Source: Archivesica marissinica (Eukaryota > Mollusca > Bivalvia > Venerida > Vesicomyidae). Taken from it: a stretch of 64,000 bases of DNA. This document shows positions 9,796 to 21,195 of this stretch, piece by piece. Under the pieces are notes generated by a model, which made no database searches, was not told the DNA's origin, and saw only the letters and a list, made by a program, of their open reading frames with translations. The position numbers and the translations under genes were made by a program. Every line of letters starts with the position of its first letter. The first letter of the stretch is position 1. The DNA is taken from the NCBI GenBank assembly GCA_014843695.1, contig CM026402.1, positions 12,763,512-12,827,511 on the forward strand. Direction: 5' to 3'.

Positions 9796-10885
9796 CTCGA
9801 TCTTGACTGTTTCTTCCCCGATTAATTCGGAATGGGTTTTGTTGCATCAGATATTCAGCTTCGATCTTGACTGTTTCTTCCTCCGTTAATTCGGAATGGG
9901 TTTCGTTGTAGCATATACTCAGTTTCGATCTTGGCTGTTTCGTCCGCCATTAATTTGGAATGGGTTTCGTTGTAACATATACTCCACTTCGATCATGGCT
10001 GTTTCTTCCTCCGATAATTCGGAATGGTTTCGTTGTAACATATACACCACTTCGATCTTGGCTGTTTCTTCCTCCGTTAATTCGGAATGGGTTTCGTTGT
10101 AGCATATACTCAGTTTCGATCTTGGCTGTTTCGTCCGCCATTAATTTGGAATGGGTTTCGTTGTACCATATACTCCACTTCGATCTTGGCTGTTTCTTCC
10201 TCCGTTAATTCGGAATGGGTTTCGTTGTAGCATATACTCAGTTTCGATCTTGGCTGTTTCGTCCGCCATTAATTTGGAATGGGTTTCGTTGTAGCATATA
10301 CTCCACTTCGATCTTGGCTGTTTCTTCCTCCGTTAATTCGGAATGGGTTTCGTTGTAGCATATACTCAGTTTCGATCTTGGCTGTTTCGTCCGCCATTAA
10401 TTTGGAATGGGTTTCGTTGTAACATATACTCCACTTCGATCTTGGCTGTTTCTTCCTCCGTTAATTCGGAATGGTTTCGTTGTAACATATACTCAACTTC
10501 GATCTTGGCTGTTTCTTCCTCCGTTAATTCGGAATGGTTTCGTTGTAACAGATACTTAGCTTCAATATTGGCTGTTTCTTCCTCCATTGATTCGGAATCG
10601 GTTTAGTTGTATCAGATATTCAGCTTCGATCTTGACTGTTTCGTACTCCATTAATTTGGAATGGGTTTCGTTGTAACATATACTCCACTTCGATATTGGC
10701 TGTTTCTTCCTCCGTTAATTCGGAATGGTTTCGTTATAGCAGATACTTAGCTTCAATCCTGGCTGTTTCTTCCTCCATTGATTCGGAATCGGTTTAGTTG
10801 TGTCAGATATTCAGCTTCGATCTTGACTGTTTCGTCCGCCATTACTTTGGAATGTGTTTCGTTGTAACAGATACTCAGCTTCCAT
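9796..10885. repeat. 64-bp satellite arranged as dimers, ~17 monomers
   Basis: The unit runs cgatcttggctgtttcttcc, tccgttaattcggaatggg, tttcgttgtaacatatact. Occurrences of cgatcttg fall at 9798, 9862, 9926 and so on. Two monomer types alternate through 9860-10450: A with cttcctccgttaattcgg and B with cgtccgccattaatttgg, giving a 128-bp higher-order unit. Later monomers (about 10550-10885) are more diverged. Confidence 0.95.
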
Positions 10886-11078
10886 ATTTGTGTTATTAGT
10901 TGTTCATTTGCATTATCGTATATCGCACAAGAGAAGGTGTACCTGGCTTCATTACTGGATGAGCGTACGGTCGGGAGAGTTCCCACATAACTATGTGTGT
11001 CGCAGTAATTCATTTACCTAGAGTTAACTACATCTGTCTTCATTCTTGCCCTATACACGATACTACCGATATGACTAC

Positions 11079-11401
11079 GTCTAACAGCACACAGACGGAT
11101 CTGTAGTCCAGTGGTAACACGCTGGACTCGTAATCCAGGGATCGCAGGTTCGATCCACCGTCTGACCCTAATAAAATTAACCGTCTTTCAGATGGGACGT
11201 TAAACCGAGGTCTCGTGTCGGTGCTTTACACCGTGCACGTAAAAGAACCAGAGGAGACTCTGGAATGGGTCTCTGTCTGTACCATTGCACTATCCTCCAA
11301 AATCTAAAATGACTAATCTCTTCAGGAGGCGTCGCTCATATGGGCAACCGGTAGTGACGATAAATAAACGTAAAAACGTAAAACAAACAAGTCTAACAGC
11401 A
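11079..11401 (+). mobile_element. SINE-B copy 4 with 11-bp target duplication
   Basis: Full-length SINE-B at about 11090-11390: acceptor-like cagacgg/ccgtctg, A box tagtccagtgg, B box ggttcgatcca, conserved body, end gataaataaacgtaaaaac. The duplication gtctaacagca (11079-11089 and 11391-11401) abuts both ends, so this copy defines the element's exact borders. Confidence 0.96.
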
Positions 11402-12227
11402 TGACATGCTTTCACGATATACCTCATAGAGCTTTTGATTTTCTGTAAGGCCTTCATTTTCACTCGATGAATATGCTGACTTAGTATACATGGTATGCTC
11501 AGTTACTGTGAAATATGACAGCATTGTTAGTAATATATTCGTGCATAACAGCCAGCCCCTCTACTTTTATGAATTATCTGTGTGCTGTTCTACCGCCAGC
11601 TGATATTGTATCATGGTGTACATCCATTCAGTCTAGAATTAGTGTGACTAGTTTATCTTTATATGTCTGTTCTATGTATATTTCCCCCTGCCAATGCATT
11701 ATCAAACATTATCAGTGCGAATTCTAAGTCAACACAAATCTAATGTCAGTGTCGATTCTCTATCAGTTTTCAGAACTGTATCAATACTCACCTCTTAAAT
11801 GATATTGTTCACGTGTTGTGGTACTATCACCATAATTGTGTGGCATGTGCAGATTATGCACTGCTATCTGCGACATTATCAATGTCATCAACACTTATAA
11901 TTAGCAACCACGACGTCATCCAGGAAACAGCTATTTTCGCTTTATCATCAGTGGTATTTGGAAGTTCAGATAAAAATCCCATATCTCTTATCGGTGCATT
12001 TCGGTGCACTATAAAAGTGAACGGTGATCTTGTCAATCCTCGTTAGTTCGGCGACTGGTATATTCAGTATGTGAATTGTATATCTGGTAAAACGATACAG
12101 GCCTAGTAACGTACACAATATCTATATAATCACCATTATAATTGAGGACACAGAACAGCACCGGACATTGGAAATGGCGTAGTGTGTACAAGAGAATTAA
12201 CAGATGTTAAATTAAAATATAAGTTGA
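11402..12227. other. Spacer; nothing recognised
   Basis: Short open frames (up to 77 codons) show no recognisable domain. No tandem array or SINE was seen. Confidence 0.5.
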
Positions 12228-12520
12228 CAGACGGATCTGTAGTCCAGTTGTAACACGCTGGACTGGTAATCCAGGGATCGCAGGTTCGATCCCCCGTCGA
12301 CCCTAATACAATTAACCGTCTTTCAGATGGTACGTTAAGCTGATGTATCGTATCGGTGCTTTACACAGTGCACGTAAAAGAGCCAGAGTAGAATCTGGAA
12401 TGAGTCTCTGTCTGTATCATTGCACTATCATCCAAAATCTAAAATGACTAATCTCTTCAGTAGGCGTCGCTCATATGGGCAACCGGTAGTGACGATAAAT
12501 AAACGTAAAACACACACACA
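12228..12520 (+). mobile_element. SINE-B copy 5
   Basis: Full-length SINE-B with cagacgg head, tagtccagttgg A box, B box ggttcgatccc and body motifs tctgtctgtatcattgca and aggcgtcgctcatatggg. It ends gataaataaacgtaaaac plus CA repeats. The head's 3' side has lost one base (ccgtcgacc). A nearby attaaaata on both sides is not adjacent to the 5' end, so no target duplication is claimed. Confidence 0.92.
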
Positions 12521-12761
12521 TTAAAATAATTATGTCATTTATATCTAGGGCGCCTAGGAATTGAGCGAACATGTTATAACAAGAATATTATAATACACAT
12601 CACCATTATGCTAGTTAATGACAACATTGTTCATGTAAACCACCATTTTTCGGTAGCCATATAAGATTGTATCGCCACATTTGTGTTATTATTATCTTTG
12701 AGCAATATACATATATACATTAATGGCAATTGTCAATTACCTCAGATTAGTTGATATACAT

Positions 12762-12954
12762 TTATTTTGCTCGATTGCGAAACAAGTTCTTACAACTTAT
12801 ATTAATAACTCTCGAGACCTCATTCCTGATGGAATTCATCGCCACGATATAAGAGGCAACATGGAATTTAAATGCCTTGCTTAATGGCACAATCGTAACG
12901 GTTCCAGCGGGTTCGAACTCCGGACCTTTCGCACCTGAAGCGAACGCGCACCAG
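12762..12954 (-). mobile_element. SINE-A copy 4 (antisense)
   Basis: Read in reverse: gcgttcgcttcaggtgcgaa, ggtccggagttcgaacccg (B box), gccattaagcaaggcattta, gcgatgaattccatcaggaa, gagttattaatataagttgt, gaacttgtttcgcaatcgag. The extreme 5' head is missing (truncated after the A box). Confidence 0.88.
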
Positions 12955-13433
12955 ATTAGTTATCTGCGTATTCCAGAAATTCGCAGTTTCGTTTAAATAT
13001 GGCCAACTATTTTCTCTAAAATGGTATCCTATATAGTGTATATACCAACACTCGTGTATGCAGTAATGAATTCCTTTATTTGCATAATATACGTGTGTTG
13101 CCAAACGAAAACGATACGAAATGGAGACACACGTATGTTTATATTCAGAAACTTCAATTATTTGTTGACATTGCATTTGAATTGCTGCTTGTCTTCTATA
13201 TACTTGCGATTTATAAGTCTTAAGCCAGGATTACATTTTGGAGAATTGAATTTAACTAGCCACAAGGCCGCCCAGTTTAATACTCTCTGGAGATCAGAAT
13301 TAAAATATTAGAAACTGTATTTGATTTACTTCCATAATAAAGAGACTAGCTTCGTATGCAAAAAAGGTAATTACCAGCTGCTATGTCTCGTACTATACAA
13401 TACCATTTAGAAATATGTGAAATAGAAGAGGGT
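12955..13433. other. Spacer; nothing recognised
   Basis: No domain or repeat family identified. The open frame 13021-13311 has no recognisable feature. Confidence 0.45.
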
Positions 13434-14215
13434 ATAAGTAAGTAAGTAAGTAAGTAAAGACTTTATTTAACTAGGGTAACACATTTAACAAGAGTTAATC
13501 TTCCATGTGGCCCTCCACATGAATATACAAAATATTTACAAGGACAAACAGCCAGACCTGCCAGAACTATTCATGAATAAATGTAGATATAGGTACACCA
13601 AAATATTGTGTCTAAATTATGTGTGTGAATGACAACATTAAGCTTAATTAAAGCTTAACAATTATTCATAAATCCAGAGGTTTGGCAGGCCTGTCACAAA
13701 CAAGTTACATGTACATGTATCAACAATCAACATGTATACATACAGTCATATATAAATATATACACAGGTAGACCAAAATCATATATTGACTCACAGATCA
13801 TGTATTCATGTTTAACCATTTTAAACATTTACTGTGGAATGCTTCGACTGAGTCAGCATTTTTTATGTTCGAAGGTAAAACATTCCAGATAAGTGATCCT
13901 GAATATTTCATCGTATTTTTGAATAGCTCTTTGTGGGGTCTTGGAACAACATATGAGCAGTCTGATAACGATCTTAGTGCAGGCATTGTGCTATCTCTAA
14001 TTCTTAACTGAAATAAGTCATTAATATATGAAGGTGTCAACCTGTTATTTACCTTGAATATAAATTTAGCTTTTCGGAAAAATACTCTATCAAAAATTGG
14101 CATAATTTTCAAGTCATTCATGCTGCGACGGACATCTTCACCATTATAATCTAATATAATTTTACAGGCTCGTTTCTGCAGTCTAAAAATTTTATTTTTA
14201 TTTTATAGCATGGTA
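13434..14215 (-). mobile_element. LINE fragment (CR1/L2-like), RT C-terminus plus 3' UTR with ACTT tail
   Basis: On the minus strand the frame begins IFRLQKRACKIIL and runs to the stop at 13798. It includes FIFKVNNRLTPSYINDLF, VPRPHKELFKN, and SGSLIWNVLPSNIK followed by FHSKC. These are the conserved C-terminal blocks of CR1/L2-type LINE reverse transcriptases. Downstream is a 3' UTR ending in aataaagtcttt followed by ACTT repeats (plus strand aagtaagtaag at 13437-13457). The catalytic palm motifs are absent, so this is a 5'-truncated, dead copy. Confidence 0.8.
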
Positions 14216-14302
14216 AGAACACCCAATAATTCATACAGCAGCAAGATTGACATGCTTGATGCTGGCATGTTGAAGACGTTGCAATGCACGATGGGAGATT
14301 AG

Positions 14303-14508
14303 TTTATACAAATTTAGCTTAGCTCGATTGCGAAACTCTCGAGACCTCATTCCTGATGGAATCCGTCGCCAAGAGGGAGAGAGAAGAGGCAACGTGGAAG
14401 TAATGCATTGCATAAGGGCACAGTCATAACAACTCCAGCGGGGCTCGAACTCAGGACCTTTCGCACCTGAAGCGAACACGCATACACTGCGGTATCACGA
14501 CTTCCACG
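14303..14508 (-). mobile_element. SINE-A copy 5 (antisense)
   Basis: Reverse reading: gtggaagtcgtgataccgca, gcttcaggtgcgaaa, gagttcgagccccgc (B box), cgacggattccatcaggaat, gaggtctcgag. The gagtgattaatataag block of the tail is deleted, leaving tttcgcaatcgagc and gtataaac at the end. Confidence 0.9.
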
Positions 14509-15431
14509 TTGGGAGTTCTCGACGAGCAAAACAATTGTTTGACGAACGGGCAATTGTTTCACGACAGGACGCACCAACGCATTACCAAGTCATGGACGTC
14601 CGTCCGTATGCTAAAAGGCGTGGTAGCGACAGCTATGTCATGAATAAACATTTACGAAATGAGAAACATTAGTCGGTTACTGTACCTGGATACTCATAAT
14701 AGTATATTTAATTTGGTCCTCTTAATTGGTGTCCTCTGTTTGTATCGTTGTTTCCTTTGCACCACATGTTTTCCATTCTCATCCGTATTCTCGTCTTATG
14801 CTTATGAAATTATTAAATCTCGACAGATATCCATTAGCTGGTTCCATTAATTAACACGATTTTTATCAAATTACATTTATCCGAACGCAAGATATGTTTC
14901 GATGACAACAGTAAAAAAAACAAAGGATTTAACTAAAAGGACCAATATACATTTCGGGATAAATTTGACTTTATCCATCAAGGGAGGTAATAGAAAACCA
15001 GTAATGTTACTCATTGATTCCAAACTGATTCTGCTACTGCTGCAAATACGGCGTGTGCGCCACAATAACCGCATTTAGGAATGCAACACTTACTCAACAG
15101 GCATAAATCAATAATAGTCGTACCCGTTATTAAATGGTTATTTGTGTGTTTAACCACTACCGCACTTGGTCCAACATCTCCCGCTCGCCCATATGGTTCG
15201 CCGGAGGCGAGGGTAAATAAGCTCAATCACCATCACCCAAAATCTCCCAGATTCTGTTAACATATGATTATAAGTGTGCATCTCATGATGCATACGGGGA
15301 CATTCTTTCAACAATTATAAAATAATTATTCCCGAGTGATTGTTTCCTTCAAGTTATATTCAAGCAAAGTTAGCGAGAGTTATATTAATTGTATTTAATA
15401 TATACCATTTTATGCAATATTATACTGTGTT
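14509..15431. other. Spacer; nothing recognised
   Basis: More than 900 bp without a recognisable domain, RNA gene or repeat match. Confidence 0.5.
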
Positions 15432-15835
15432 TAAAGCGACATTGCATCGCAAAAAAATGCATTGTTCGCGTATAAATGCATTACTACCACAAATCCTCCC
15501 GAATACATTCGAACAATTAACATTGAATCAATAAACAGTGCTTTGTGGTCTACACACTTTCAAAAGTGAAATTAATATTACATATAACGATTATCCGCGC
15601 TCCTAATTTGACGTGTGTTTGTCACTGGAATCAATACTAAACGCGTGATACTGTCGTTTAGAGATAATTAACTAAGATTAGTTTACAAATAATATGCAAA
15701 GACACACATGTGAGATATAACGGTAAAAATGTAATATAGATCGTGTTATTCAGGATACACGCATTGTATTACGCATGGATGTCGACCCTATTTACATTAT
15801 TGTGTTATGTCAACAAACCGCGTATACGATCGTGA
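15432..15835 (+). mobile_element. MITE-C copy 2
   Basis: Begins ttaaagcgacattgcatcgc and carries the family blocks gaatcaataaacagtg, gatcgtgttattcagga, acgcatggatgtcgaccc and caacaaaccgcgta. It aligns along its length to the reverse strand of 58850-59541. The distal terminal repeat is missing. It has no coding capacity. A non-autonomous DNA transposon is inferred from the terminal inverted repeats of the fullest copy. Confidence 0.75.
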
Positions 15836-16062
15836 CTTTCGTGGAATGTTGCTGTCGCTGCTATATGTTGCTCTACTGTTAGGATAACACATGTGTTTGT
15901 TGTTTCCCGATAGTAAATGTTCAGCTGTTAGTGAGCACTGGAGATGTGTGAACATATGTTGTCTAAGAAGTGTATACAATACAGTAGGAAGTGGCTAACT
16001 GTTTCAACTTGGCCACAGGAACACAGTGATTAACACAGTCAATTAATGACCGACGATGTAAT

Positions 16063-16287
16063 TCATAGTTTAGTGAACTGCAAGAGAGTCTCAGGCGTGA
16101 ATGTAGATATCTGTGTCTTTCTTGGCCCCAAGACAAATAGTGGATTTGGTGTAATGCTATTTCTAGGATTTAGGGCATTTTTGAACGACTGAATACTCTT
16201 CTGGTTTGACATTGTTGATGGCAGCTGGTTCCAGTCACGAATTGCTGATATACTCATTATGTTGCATACACAGCTGGTTTCAGTCAC
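16063..16287 (-). pseudogene. LINE reverse-transcriptase C-terminal fragment
   Basis: The minus-strand frame reads IMSISAIRDWNQLPSTMS, then SIQSFKNAL. The W-N-x-LP block followed by SFK marks the C-terminal part of LINE RT proteins. Here it is unusually continuous with a 49-bp tandem array (16222-16512) whose units each re-encode the SAIRDWN segment. No RT palm motifs are present. Confidence 0.6.
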
Positions 16288-16512
16288 GAATTGCTGACAT
16301 ACACATTATGTTGCATACGCAGCTCGTTCCAGTCACGAATTGCTGACATACACATTATGTTGCATACGCAGCTCGTTCCAGTCACGAATTGCTGACATAC
16401 ACATTATGTTGCATATGCAGCTCGTTCCAGTCACGAATTGCTGACATACACATTATGTTGCATACACAGCTGGTTCCAGTCACGAATTGCTGATACACTC
16501 ATTATTTGCATA
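16222..16512. repeat. 49-bp tandem array built from LINE coding sequence, 6 copies
   Basis: Units begin cagctggttccagtcacgaa and continue ttgctgacatacacattatg. They start at 16222, 16271, 16320, 16369, 16418 and 16467. Internal copies carry ctcgttcc rather than ctggttcc. On the minus strand each unit encodes the SAIRDWNQL/NEL segment of the adjacent LINE fragment, so the array arose by amplification of that piece. Confidence 0.9.
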
Positions 16513-16639
16513 CTCAGTGGGTAGTGTATAACTGCAATAGTTCGCTCAAAATGACTTGGCTTATTTGTATGTATTTTATATTCACTAACTGCGCAGTAGG
16601 GTAGCAATACAATATATCCACTTGCTGAAGGATAAGAAT

Positions 16640-16766
16640 TGGCTGTCCGATTAGCGCAGCGGTTAGCGTGCTCACTTCCCACCAATGCAACCCGTGTTCG
16701 ATATTCGGACCGGGAAGTATGTGAGATGGTACGATGGTCACTAGATCGGACAGGTGAGTTTTCTCT
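16640..16766 (+). mobile_element. SINE-C copy 4, 3'-truncated
   Basis: Head ctgtccgattagcgcagcgg (A box), accaatgcaacccgtgttcg (B box region), cggaccgggaagtatgtgag, atcggacaggtgag. It stops after ttttctc, so the tail is missing. Confidence 0.85.
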
Positions 16767-16946
16767 TTTACTGTATGAATAATTCTGGTTGCTATGGTAA
16801 CACGTCTTACTTTTTTTGTCTAATAAAATAGTTATTTTTGAGACAATAAAACAGTGTGTGATAAGGTACATACGAACTCTAGTATAGGGCATACGTTTTG
16901 TGCATCATATAGTGATTATAGCATTCAGCATTAGAATAGTAGACAA

Positions 16947-17123
16947 TGGAAGTCGTGATAGCGCAGTGGATGCGCATTCGCTTCATGTGCGATTGGTCCG
17001 GCGTTCGAGTCACGAGTGTGCCCTTACGCAAGGCATTTAAATTCCACATTGCCTCTCTCCTTCATGACAATGGATTCCAACAGGAATGAGGTCTCGTGAG
17101 TGATTTGTATAAACTAATAGTAT
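16947..17123 (+). mobile_element. SINE-A copy 6
   Basis: Starts tggaagtcgtgatagcgcag (A box), then gcttcatgtgcga, gcgttcgagtcac (B box), gcaaggcatttaaattccac, caatggattccaacaggaat, gaggtctcg and gtataaac. The end of the tail (cttgtttcgcaatcg) is deleted. Confidence 0.88.
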
Positions 17124-17940
17124 TCAACAATTCCTATGTAGTCATGTGTTACCACTGTATCTGTGTTCATAATTATGCTATTTATTACCATTTAGCGCTC
17201 TGTCATCAACAAGCTTAAAATGAATGCGGTAGTATCGCCACGTTTGCACTTATCATAAATCGTTGCTAATATAACGAGCACCTGCATTCTTAAGGTCTAC
17301 TATATTCTTTGATGTAGAAATTTCTGACAACATAATTATAGCGAATATTGATGCTACGCTATCAGGCAATCTGTGGTTTATGACACAAAGTGTGTATATT
17401 ACAACAGACACACCAACAGCAACTCAGCAAAAGTTGTCGTATCGTCCTTTCCTATCATGCTATCATATTGACATGTTCATGCGTGCAAGGACGTATATTT
17501 CATCTAGGAGTGCAAACAAATAGCCATTACCTCTAGCTTATAAATATCAAAGGTAAAAACAGAATACAAATTTATGTCATCTGCCTCACCTACTAAATTA
17601 ATACATTACTCAATATCGGAAATGCTGTTGGGTTAATATATACCAATAAAACAATTTAATATACTTAGTAGTATGGCGTAAAAGCTACATGTATAGTCGA
17701 GAACATTTCCTATTACAAAATGATGATATTTTACAGCCATGCTACTACAACGTCACCCACACTACACACCAACAATGCATTACAAATATGAAGAATGTCA
17801 CCACAAATGATTATGATTCATTAATGTTGAGCTTGGAGACTGAACTAGTTACTGTTAATATTCCTACTTTATGTTTAGACTGCACGATGACTTCCATGAA
17901 GATATGTTCTTGCATAATTATGTAGAATAATGTTCAGTTA
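17124..17940. other. AT-rich spacer; nothing recognised
   Basis: No repeat family or domain recognised in about 800 bp. A 78-codon frame at 17689 has no recognisable feature. Confidence 0.5.
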
Positions 17941-18185
17941 ACCATCTCCATGGTCCAGTGGTTAAGGCGTCCGCCTATGGAGCGGGAGGTTCGAATCTCG
18001 TCAGGGGTTCGTTCTGATATGGCCGGTTGGTGAGCCGCCAGCTAGATAAATAATGGTTACCAATTGGCCGTCTGGCAGGCAAGCATATGATTTGGGAAGT
18101 ACTGATGTTCATAAAAAGAGGTGTCTCATAAGTCAGAAATGGCTGGCCCTTTAAATAGGGGTGACACTATAATAAACACACACTT
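17941..18185 (+). mobile_element. SINE-D, single copy of a further tRNA-headed family
   Basis: The head carries A box tggtccagtgg and B box ggttcgaatct, spaced as in a tRNA (gttaaggcgtccgcctatgg between). It is followed by ggttcgttctgatatggccg, accaattggccgtctggcag and aggggtgacactataataaa, ending in ACAC repeats. Promoter-box spacing plus a non-tRNA body and a simple tail indicates a SINE rather than a tRNA gene. No second copy is in the window. Confidence 0.6.
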
Positions 18186-18754
18186 TACTTTTATATGTCT
18201 TAATAGGATACCATGAATTTTAAATGTCAACCCTATGTTTAGATAACTCGCTGTTCTTATGACAGTTTGCCGGATACAAACGACGCAACTCAGTAATAAC
18301 TTAGGAGTGTCTATTGTAAATTATTGTTGCGTTCACCTTTAACATTTGTTTTTCTTTCTCAATATTAGATTGCTTGCGTCAGTTCAACTGTGCGATGTCC
18401 TAAGGTAATAATAATGGCTGCATCTATAACGTAAAGTGCCTAACTACAACGCTATGGTGTAAATACTAGGGCCATTTATAACCCAACACTTACATAATTG
18501 TTTTGGCCTTTGGTCATATATTAAGTAATGTTTACTAAAGGCAACACACTGAAATGAAACATGCATGCAGAAACATCGACGAGAAACTAGGCAAAAACGA
18601 TCAGATCATTAATATGCCCTTGTGGTCCCGGCCGGAAGACCTTATTCTATCACAAAATACTTTTATTTCATTGAGATCGGTCAAATAACACCAGAATGGC
18701 GCATTGTTTCATCGTGAACAGCAGGAAATGCAATGTTGTTGTCTTCGCTGGGCG
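18186..18754. other. Spacer; nothing recognised
   Basis: No domain or repeat match seen. Confidence 0.45.
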
Positions 18755-19056
18755 TTTAGCTATCATGCAGTGGATAGGTAGTCGCCATATATATCCCACC
18801 TCCATAGATATTACTGGAACTACATGAGAGTTAGGTTCATATACTATTATATCTTGATACAAACGACAGCCATTTAGCTATCATGCAGTGGATAAGTAGT
18901 CGCCATATCTATCCCACCTCCATAGATATTACTGGAACTACATGAGAGTTAGGTTAATATACTATTATATCTTGATACAAACGACAGCCATTTAGCTATC
19001 ATGCAGTGGATAAGTAGTCGCCATATCTATCTCACCTCCATAGATATTACTGGACT
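18755..19056. repeat. 118-bp tandem repeat, 2.5 copies
   Basis: Units start tttagctatcatgcagtgga at 18755, 18873 and 18991. They include tagtcgccatatctatccca, atagatattactgga and cttgatacaaacgacagcca. The third unit is cut off at the start of the 85-bp satellite. Confidence 0.93.
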
Positions 19057-19085
19057 ACATGGGATTCTGGCTATTATTATTTATT

Positions 19086-20339
19086 ATGAACAATGGTTTG
19101 GCTACTACATTGTCAATGTATGTGGTATTGGTAATGGCGTCAATAGGTGCTTCTATGAGGGAAAGGGTTTATGAACAATGGTTTGGCTACTACATTGTCA
19201 ATGTATGTGGTATTGGTAATGGCGTCAATAGGTGCTTCTATGAGGGAAAGGGTTTATGAACAATGGTTTGGCTACTACATTGTCAATGTATGTGGTATTG
19301 GTAATGGCGTCAAGAGGTGCTTCTATGAGGGAAAGGGTTTATGAACAATGGTTTGGCTACTACATTGTCAATGTATGTGGTATTGGTAATGGCGTCAAGA
19401 GGTGCTTATATGAGGGAAAGGGTTTATGAACAATGGTTTGGCTACTACATTATCAATGCATGTGGTATTGGTAATGGCGTCAAGAGGTGCTTCTATGAGG
19501 GAAAGGGTTTATGAACAATGGTTTGGCTACTACATTGTCAATGAATGTGATATTGGTAATGGCGTCAAGAGGTGCTTCTATGAGGGAAAGGGTTTATGAA
19601 CAATGGTTTGGCTACTACATTGTCAATGTATGTGGTATTGGTAATGGCGTCAAGAGGTGCTTATATGAGGGAAAGGGTTTATGAACAATGGTTTGGCTAC
19701 TACATTATCAATGCATGTGGTATTGGTAATGGCGTCAAGAGGTGCTTCTATGAGGGAAAGGGTTTATGAACAATGGTTTGGCTACTACATTGTCAATGTA
19801 TGTGATATTGGTAATGGCGTCAAGAGGTGCTTCTATGAGGAAAAGGGTTTATGAACAATGGTTTGGCTACTACATTGTCAATGTATGTGGTATTGGTAAT
19901 GGCGTCAAGAGGTGCTTCTATGAGGGAAAGGGTTTATGAACAATGGTTTGGCTACTACATTGTCAATGTATGTGGTATTGGTAATGGCGTCAAGAGGTGC
20001 TTCTATGAGGGAAAGGGTTTATGAACAATGGTTTGGCTACTACATTGTCAATGTATGTGGTATTGGTAATGGCGTCAAGAGGTGCTTCTATGAGGGAAAG
20101 GGCTTATGAATTGGTTTGGTTACATTGTCAATGTATGTGGTATTGGTAATGGCGTCAAGAGGTGCTTCTATGAGGGAAAGGGTTTATGAACAATGGTTTG
20201 GCTACTACATTGTCAATGTATGTGGTATTGGTAATGGCGTCAAGAGGTGCTTCTATGAGGGAAAGGGTTTATGAACAATGGTTTGGCTACTACATTGTCA
20301 ATGTATGTGGTATTGGTAATGGCGTCAAGAGGTGCTTCA
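19086..20339. repeat. 85-bp satellite, ~14.7 copies
   Basis: The unit contains atgaacaatggtttggctac, attgtcaatgtatgtgg, ggtaatggcgtcaagagg and tgagggaaagggttt. It starts at 19086, 19171, 19256 and every 85 bp. Monomers 4-5-6 and 7-8-9 share ordered variants (gcttatatgag; attatcaatgcatg; gatattgg), a 255-bp higher-order repeat. One monomer near 20106 is shortened. 85 is not a multiple of 3, so open frames here are chance. Confidence 0.95.
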
Positions 20340-21195
20340 TTGTGTTCTGCTACGCTGGGAAGATGATTATGTATTTAGTTTATGTAATGAAACACACAGA
20401 GGAACAAGTCGCAGTACTTGTGTTATTTTCGGAACTGTATGTTGTTGTCTATGGCGACATAGTCTGTATATGCCCATTCAATGTTAACTGCTCGGCTTAT
20501 CACGTTAACGCATTCCATTGATAAAACAACCGAAGAACATGCACATGAAGCATTTGCGATTCAGTAAATGTTACAGTATTTGGACGATTATGTTTAGTGT
20601 AACATAATGGGGTTATATGTTGATTATGTTAATTAATTACCTCCATAATTAGTTGTATAGTATGATACATATTCATGAGCATTGGTCCATTTCTAATAAT
20701 GCTGTATACTGGCTTTATAAAAGACAATTATATATGGAACTGTACTGACTGTTATGTTGGCAGAGAAGCAAGTACATTTGGAAGATAAACAAGTATATTT
20801 TCCCTTACATGTTATGCCTGATCAGCATATTAAAGGTTTTCCCACACATGTGTGCTATTACATCAGAGATTGTCTCTGATGTTTAAGTTTAAACAGTACA
20901 ATTCCAAAAATGTTAATTGTTATGGTCCGTACAAGCGGGTGTTTGCACAAAAACAATATATCCGAATTGATATATTGAGTGACAGTTATACCAAATATGT
21001 GTACTGGCACATCTGTAGCTTGACATTTTATGGGATACATTTAAGTTCCAACTTAAAGTGCTACTATTTAGGAAGTGTCTTTTGTGAAACCGTTTAAGCT
21101 ATAACTTACGCAGCATCTAAAATATGTGAAACGTATGAAGGAAATTAGGATTTTTCGTAAAACGGGCCACTGGACAGTATACCCATACATGCCAT
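20340..21195. other. Spacer; nothing recognised
   Basis: About 850 bp without a recognisable domain, SINE or LINE piece. Confidence 0.5.

Noticed and set aside
9796..10885. CRISPR array
   Set aside because: No repeat/spacer alternation. Whole 64-bp units are tandem copies without unique spacers, and the context is eukaryotic. The same applies to the 85-bp and 65-bp arrays.
11092..11165. Functional tRNA-Thr gene
   Set aside because: The tRNA-like fold with GGT at the anticodon position is followed by the conserved SINE-B body and flanked by a target duplication, so it is a SINE head.
12201..12540. Target duplication attaaaata around SINE-B copy 5
   Set aside because: The 5' repeat is about 10 bp away from the element's head in AT-rich DNA, so it may be coincidence.
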